Below, piece by piece: positions 62,113 to 64,000 of a stretch of 64,000 nt of DNA. The notes under the pieces were generated by a model. That model was not told the origin of the DNA. It saw only the letters and a program-made list of their open reading frames with translations, and searched no databases. The DNA comes from JABDMH01 sp050298535 (GTDB taxonomy: Bacteria; Bacteroidota; Bacteroidia; Chitinophagales; Saprospiraceae), in assembly GCA_050298535.1 (NCBI GenBank), contig JBNKUI010000030.1, positions 1 through 64,000 of the forward strand, written 5' to 3'. A program made the translations under genes and the position numbers. How positions within the stretch are numbered: position 1 is the first letter of the stretch; every line of letters starts with the position of its first letter.

Positions 62113-63780
62113 ATGTGTGGAATAGTGGGAGTATTTGATCTAAAAGTACCTGCAGAGTCGCTGCGGATCAAGGTGCTTGATATGTCTAAGCGACTGAGAC
62201 ATAGAGGACCTGATTGGTCTGGTATTCATCTGAGTGATAATGCAATCCTGGCACATGAAAGACTGGTAATTGTTGATCCTAAATCTGGAGGTCAACCCAT
62301 CTACACAAAGGATATGTCAGCCGTATTGGCGGCTAACGGGGAAATCTACAATCACAAAGCCATTCGACAGGAGCTGGATGGTAAATATGACTTTCAGACC
62401 CAATCTGACTGCGAGGTCATCTTAGCATTGTATAAGACCCATGGTCCGGAATTCATTGAAAAGATGAACGGAATATTTGCCTTTGCACTGTATGATGAGG
62501 CAAATGATGCCTATCTAATTGCACGTGATCACATGGGTATTATACCCCTCTATATGGGTCGTGACCAATTCGGAAATTTCTATGTTGCATCTGAACTTAA
62601 GGCTCTAGAAGGAGTTTGCACGCAGTTTGAAGAATTTCCTCCCGGACACTATTTATACAGCAAGGATGGCGAACTTAATAAGTGGTATCGACGCGACTGG
62701 GAAGACTACGAAAATGTAAAAGACAACAAGACCAGCGTGCAAGAGCTCCGAGAAGCACTAGAGGCAGCGGTGCATCGACAATTGATGTCAGACGTTCCCT
62801 ACGGTGTCTTACTCAGTGGTGGACTCGACTCATCGGTAGTCTCTGCTGTAGCTAAGAAATATGCTGGCAAGCGTGTGGAATCGGACGATACGGATGAAGC
62901 CTGGTGGCCTACATTGCACTCTTTTGCAGTGGGACTGGAAGGATCTCCGGATCTGGCTGCTGCTCAAAAGGTAGCTGATCATATCGGGACTGTACATCAC
63001 GAGATCCTCTTCTCTATTCAGGAAGGTCTGGATGCTATCCGTGATGTCATATACCATCTTGAAACCTATGATGTGACTACAGTGAGAGCGTCTACCCCCA
63101 TGTACCTGATGGCTCGTGTCATCAAGTCGATGGGAATCAAAATGGTCCTATCTGGAGAAGGTGCTGATGAAATATTTGGAGGCTATCTCTACTTCCACAA
63201 AGCGCCCAATGCCAAAGCATTTCATGAAGAAACGGTAAGAAAGCTTGGTAAGCTACATCTATACGATTGTTTGCGTGCCAATAAATCATTGGCGGCATGG
63301 GGTATTGAAGGACGGGTGCCGTTCCTCGATAAGGAATTTATGGATGTGGCAATGCGGCTAAATCCAGAAGACAAGATGGCCAAGAATGGTCTTATAGAGA
63401 AAGCCGTTCTCCGAAAAGCGTTTGAAGGATTCCTTCCACACAGCGTAGCTTGGCGGCAGAAAGAACAATTCAGTGATGGCGTAGGATACAGTTGGATTGA
63501 CACACTAAAAGAAATGGTGGAAGAAAATGTGAGCGATGAGCAACTCGCAAATGCTAAGTACCGTTTTCCTATCAATCCACCCTTGAACAAGGAAGAGTAC
63601 TATTATCGAAGCATTTTCCATGAGCACTTCCCGTCAGATTCTGCGGCATCCTGTGTACCTTCCGTACCATCTGTCGCATGTAGCACACCAGAAGCACTGG
63701 CCTGGGATGCATCTTTTCAGGCTATGAATGATCCTTCAGGTCGTGCGGTTAAAACCGTACATGAGCAAGGATACGAATAG
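62113..63780 (+). CDS. asnB: Asparagine synthetase B (glutamine-hydrolysing)
   Basis: This 555-residue enzyme makes asparagine from aspartate, ATP and glutamine. It starts MCGIVGVFD: Cys2 is the nucleophile of the N-terminal glutaminase domain, followed by MSKRLRHRGPDWSGIH, LAHERLVIVDPKSGGQPI and NGEIYNHKAIR. The synthetase domain has the PP-loop LLSGGLDSSVVSAVAKK near 232-248 and MVLSGEGADEIFGGYLYFHKAP. Length and motifs are those of E. coli AsnB. The 200-base upstream region and a terminator at 63808-63834 indicate a monocistronic unit. Confidence 0.96.
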   Translation: MCGIVGVFDLKVPAESLRIKVLDMSKRLRHRGPDWSGIHLSDNAILAHERLVIVDPKSGGQPIYTKDMSAVLAANGEIYNHKAIRQELDGKYDFQTQSDCEVILALYKTHGPEFIEKMNGIFAFALYDEANDAYLIARDHMGIIPLYMGRDQFGNFYVASELKALEGVCTQFEEFPPGHYLYSKDGELNKWYRRDWEDYENVKDNKTSVQELREALEAAVHRQLMSDVPYGVLLSGGLDSSVVSAVAKKYAGKRVESDDTDEAWWPTLHSFAVGLEGSPDLAAAQKVADHIGTVHHEILFSIQEGLDAIRDVIYHLETYDVTTVRASTPMYLMARVIKSMGIKMVLSGEGADEIFGGYLYFHKAPNAKAFHEETVRKLGKLHLYDCLRANKSLAAWGIEGRVPFLDKEFMDVAMRLNPEDKMAKNGLIEKAVLRKAFEGFLPHSVAWRQKEQFSDGVGYSWIDTLKEMVEENVSDEQLANAKYRFPINPPLNKEEYYYRSIFHEHFPSDSAASCVPSVPSVACSTPEALAWDASFQAMNDPSGRAVKTVHEQGYE

Positions 63781-63807
63781 TAAGAATCAAAGGAAGAATA
63801 TTTAACT

Positions 63808-63834
63808 AGCCGGCAGAATCTGTCGGCTTTTTTT
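63808..63834 (+). terminator. Terminator of asnB, shared with the convergent gene
   Basis: AGCCGGCAG (63808-63816) pairs with CTGTCGGCT (63820-63828) with one G-U pair, followed by seven T (63828-63834). The minus-strand gene ends at 63833, inside the T-run. Confidence 0.85.
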
Positions 63835-64000
63835 ATCGGTCCAGGGCCAGGAAGATTCCCGCTTGAAACTGCGGTCGCAATTTATCCTTAAAGTCGTGCA
63901 TTTGCCGCCAACCTCTGTCATATGTGTAGACGCCTGACTTGAAGGGAAGATTTACACCTGCACTAAAATCTACACCTATCATCCGTGTGATCATCCGCTC
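63833..64000 (-). CDS. Outer-membrane protein, 3' end only
   Basis: The minus strand carries 55 codons and a TAA at 63835-63833; the gene continues beyond the right edge. The visible C-terminus reads ERMITRMIGVDFSAGVNLP, then FKSGVYTYDRGWRQMHDF and QFQAGIFLALDR, with alternating hydrophobic residues like the last strands of a beta-barrel outer-membrane protein. No family can be assigned from so little sequence. Convergent with asnB and sharing its terminator region. Confidence 0.6.
   Translation of the reverse strand, partial: ERMITRMIGVDFSAGVNLPFKSGVYTYDRGWRQMHDFKDKLRPQFQAGIFLALDR

Overview
The window is bacterial chromosomal DNA from a member of the Bacteroidota, most likely a marine or environmental Saprospiria-type organism (the class is an inference). 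Support comes from a fused SecDF, a hybrid two-component regulator with a Reg_prop sensor, a TonB-dependent receptor with a carboxypeptidase-like N-terminal domain, a type IX secretion C-terminal sorting domain, a PorE-like TPR/propeller/OmpA lipoprotein, many lipoproteins, and promoters of the Bacteroidota TTG/TTTG-N17-20-TAnnTTTG type. No rRNA, tRNA, CRISPR array or prophage was seen. The only mobile DNA is the 5' part of an IS4-family transposase at the left edge.

Layout. 1-5.4 kb: transposase fragment, glycosylasparaginase, DUF1835 and pentapeptide-repeat proteins, an RRM RNA-binding protein with a long leader, a zincin-like lipoprotein and a GguC/AraD1-family enzyme. 5.5-6.9 kb: an ECF sigma factor with a membrane TPR partner. 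6.9-12 kb: dihaem cytochrome c peroxidase, SnoaL-like protein plus AraC regulator, a degenerate DUF559 protein, a VOC protein and a K+ channel. 12.3-18 kb: a beta-helix lipoprotein divergent from a large HTCS regulator, with phased ATTGT repeats between them. 18-19.3 kb: a gene-free 1.3 kb stretch holding two decayed coding remnants. 19.3-25.6 kb: a membrane MutS-like ATPase, then a second sigma/TPR pair divergent from a TPR-CHAT protein.

25.6-40.8 kb is mainly housekeeping and envelope: an unrecognised protein, MetY, PorE-like OmpA lipoprotein, SecDF, a Kbp-like BON-LysM protein, a GH113-like glycosidase overlapping a 2-hydroxyacid dehydrogenase, a DUF547 lipoprotein, a TonB receptor, a T9SS cargo protein and a TerB-like protein. 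40.9-46.2 kb: an SH3-like lipoprotein, a striking heptamer/hexamer repeat array, and a tight four-gene operon (LVIVD lipoprotein, outer-membrane protein, sigma factor, and a protein joining an anti-sigma-like N-terminus to a beta-barrel). 46.3-52.9 kb: acyl-CoA dehydrogenase and a four-gene catabolic-looking operon (UxaA-type dehydratase, COG3618 lactonase/amidohydrolase, sulfotransferase-like P-loop protein, class IV aminotransferase). 53-56.2 kb: a full-length bacterial relative of the regulatory alpha/beta subunit of eukaryotic phosphorylase kinase. 56.3-61.9 kb: a PadR repressor with a duplicated operator over its own promoter, an FtsX/MacB-type permease, and a macroglobulin-like protein ending in a TonB plug domain. 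62-64 kb: asparagine synthetase B and the 3' end of an outer-membrane protein gene.

The most unusual candidates are the phosphorylase-kinase-like protein, the sigma/TPR/TPR-CHAT module whose predicted topology puts the peptidase and the anti-sigma TPR domain in the same compartment, and the sigma/outer-membrane operon. All identifications were made by eye from the sequence; no database search was possible.
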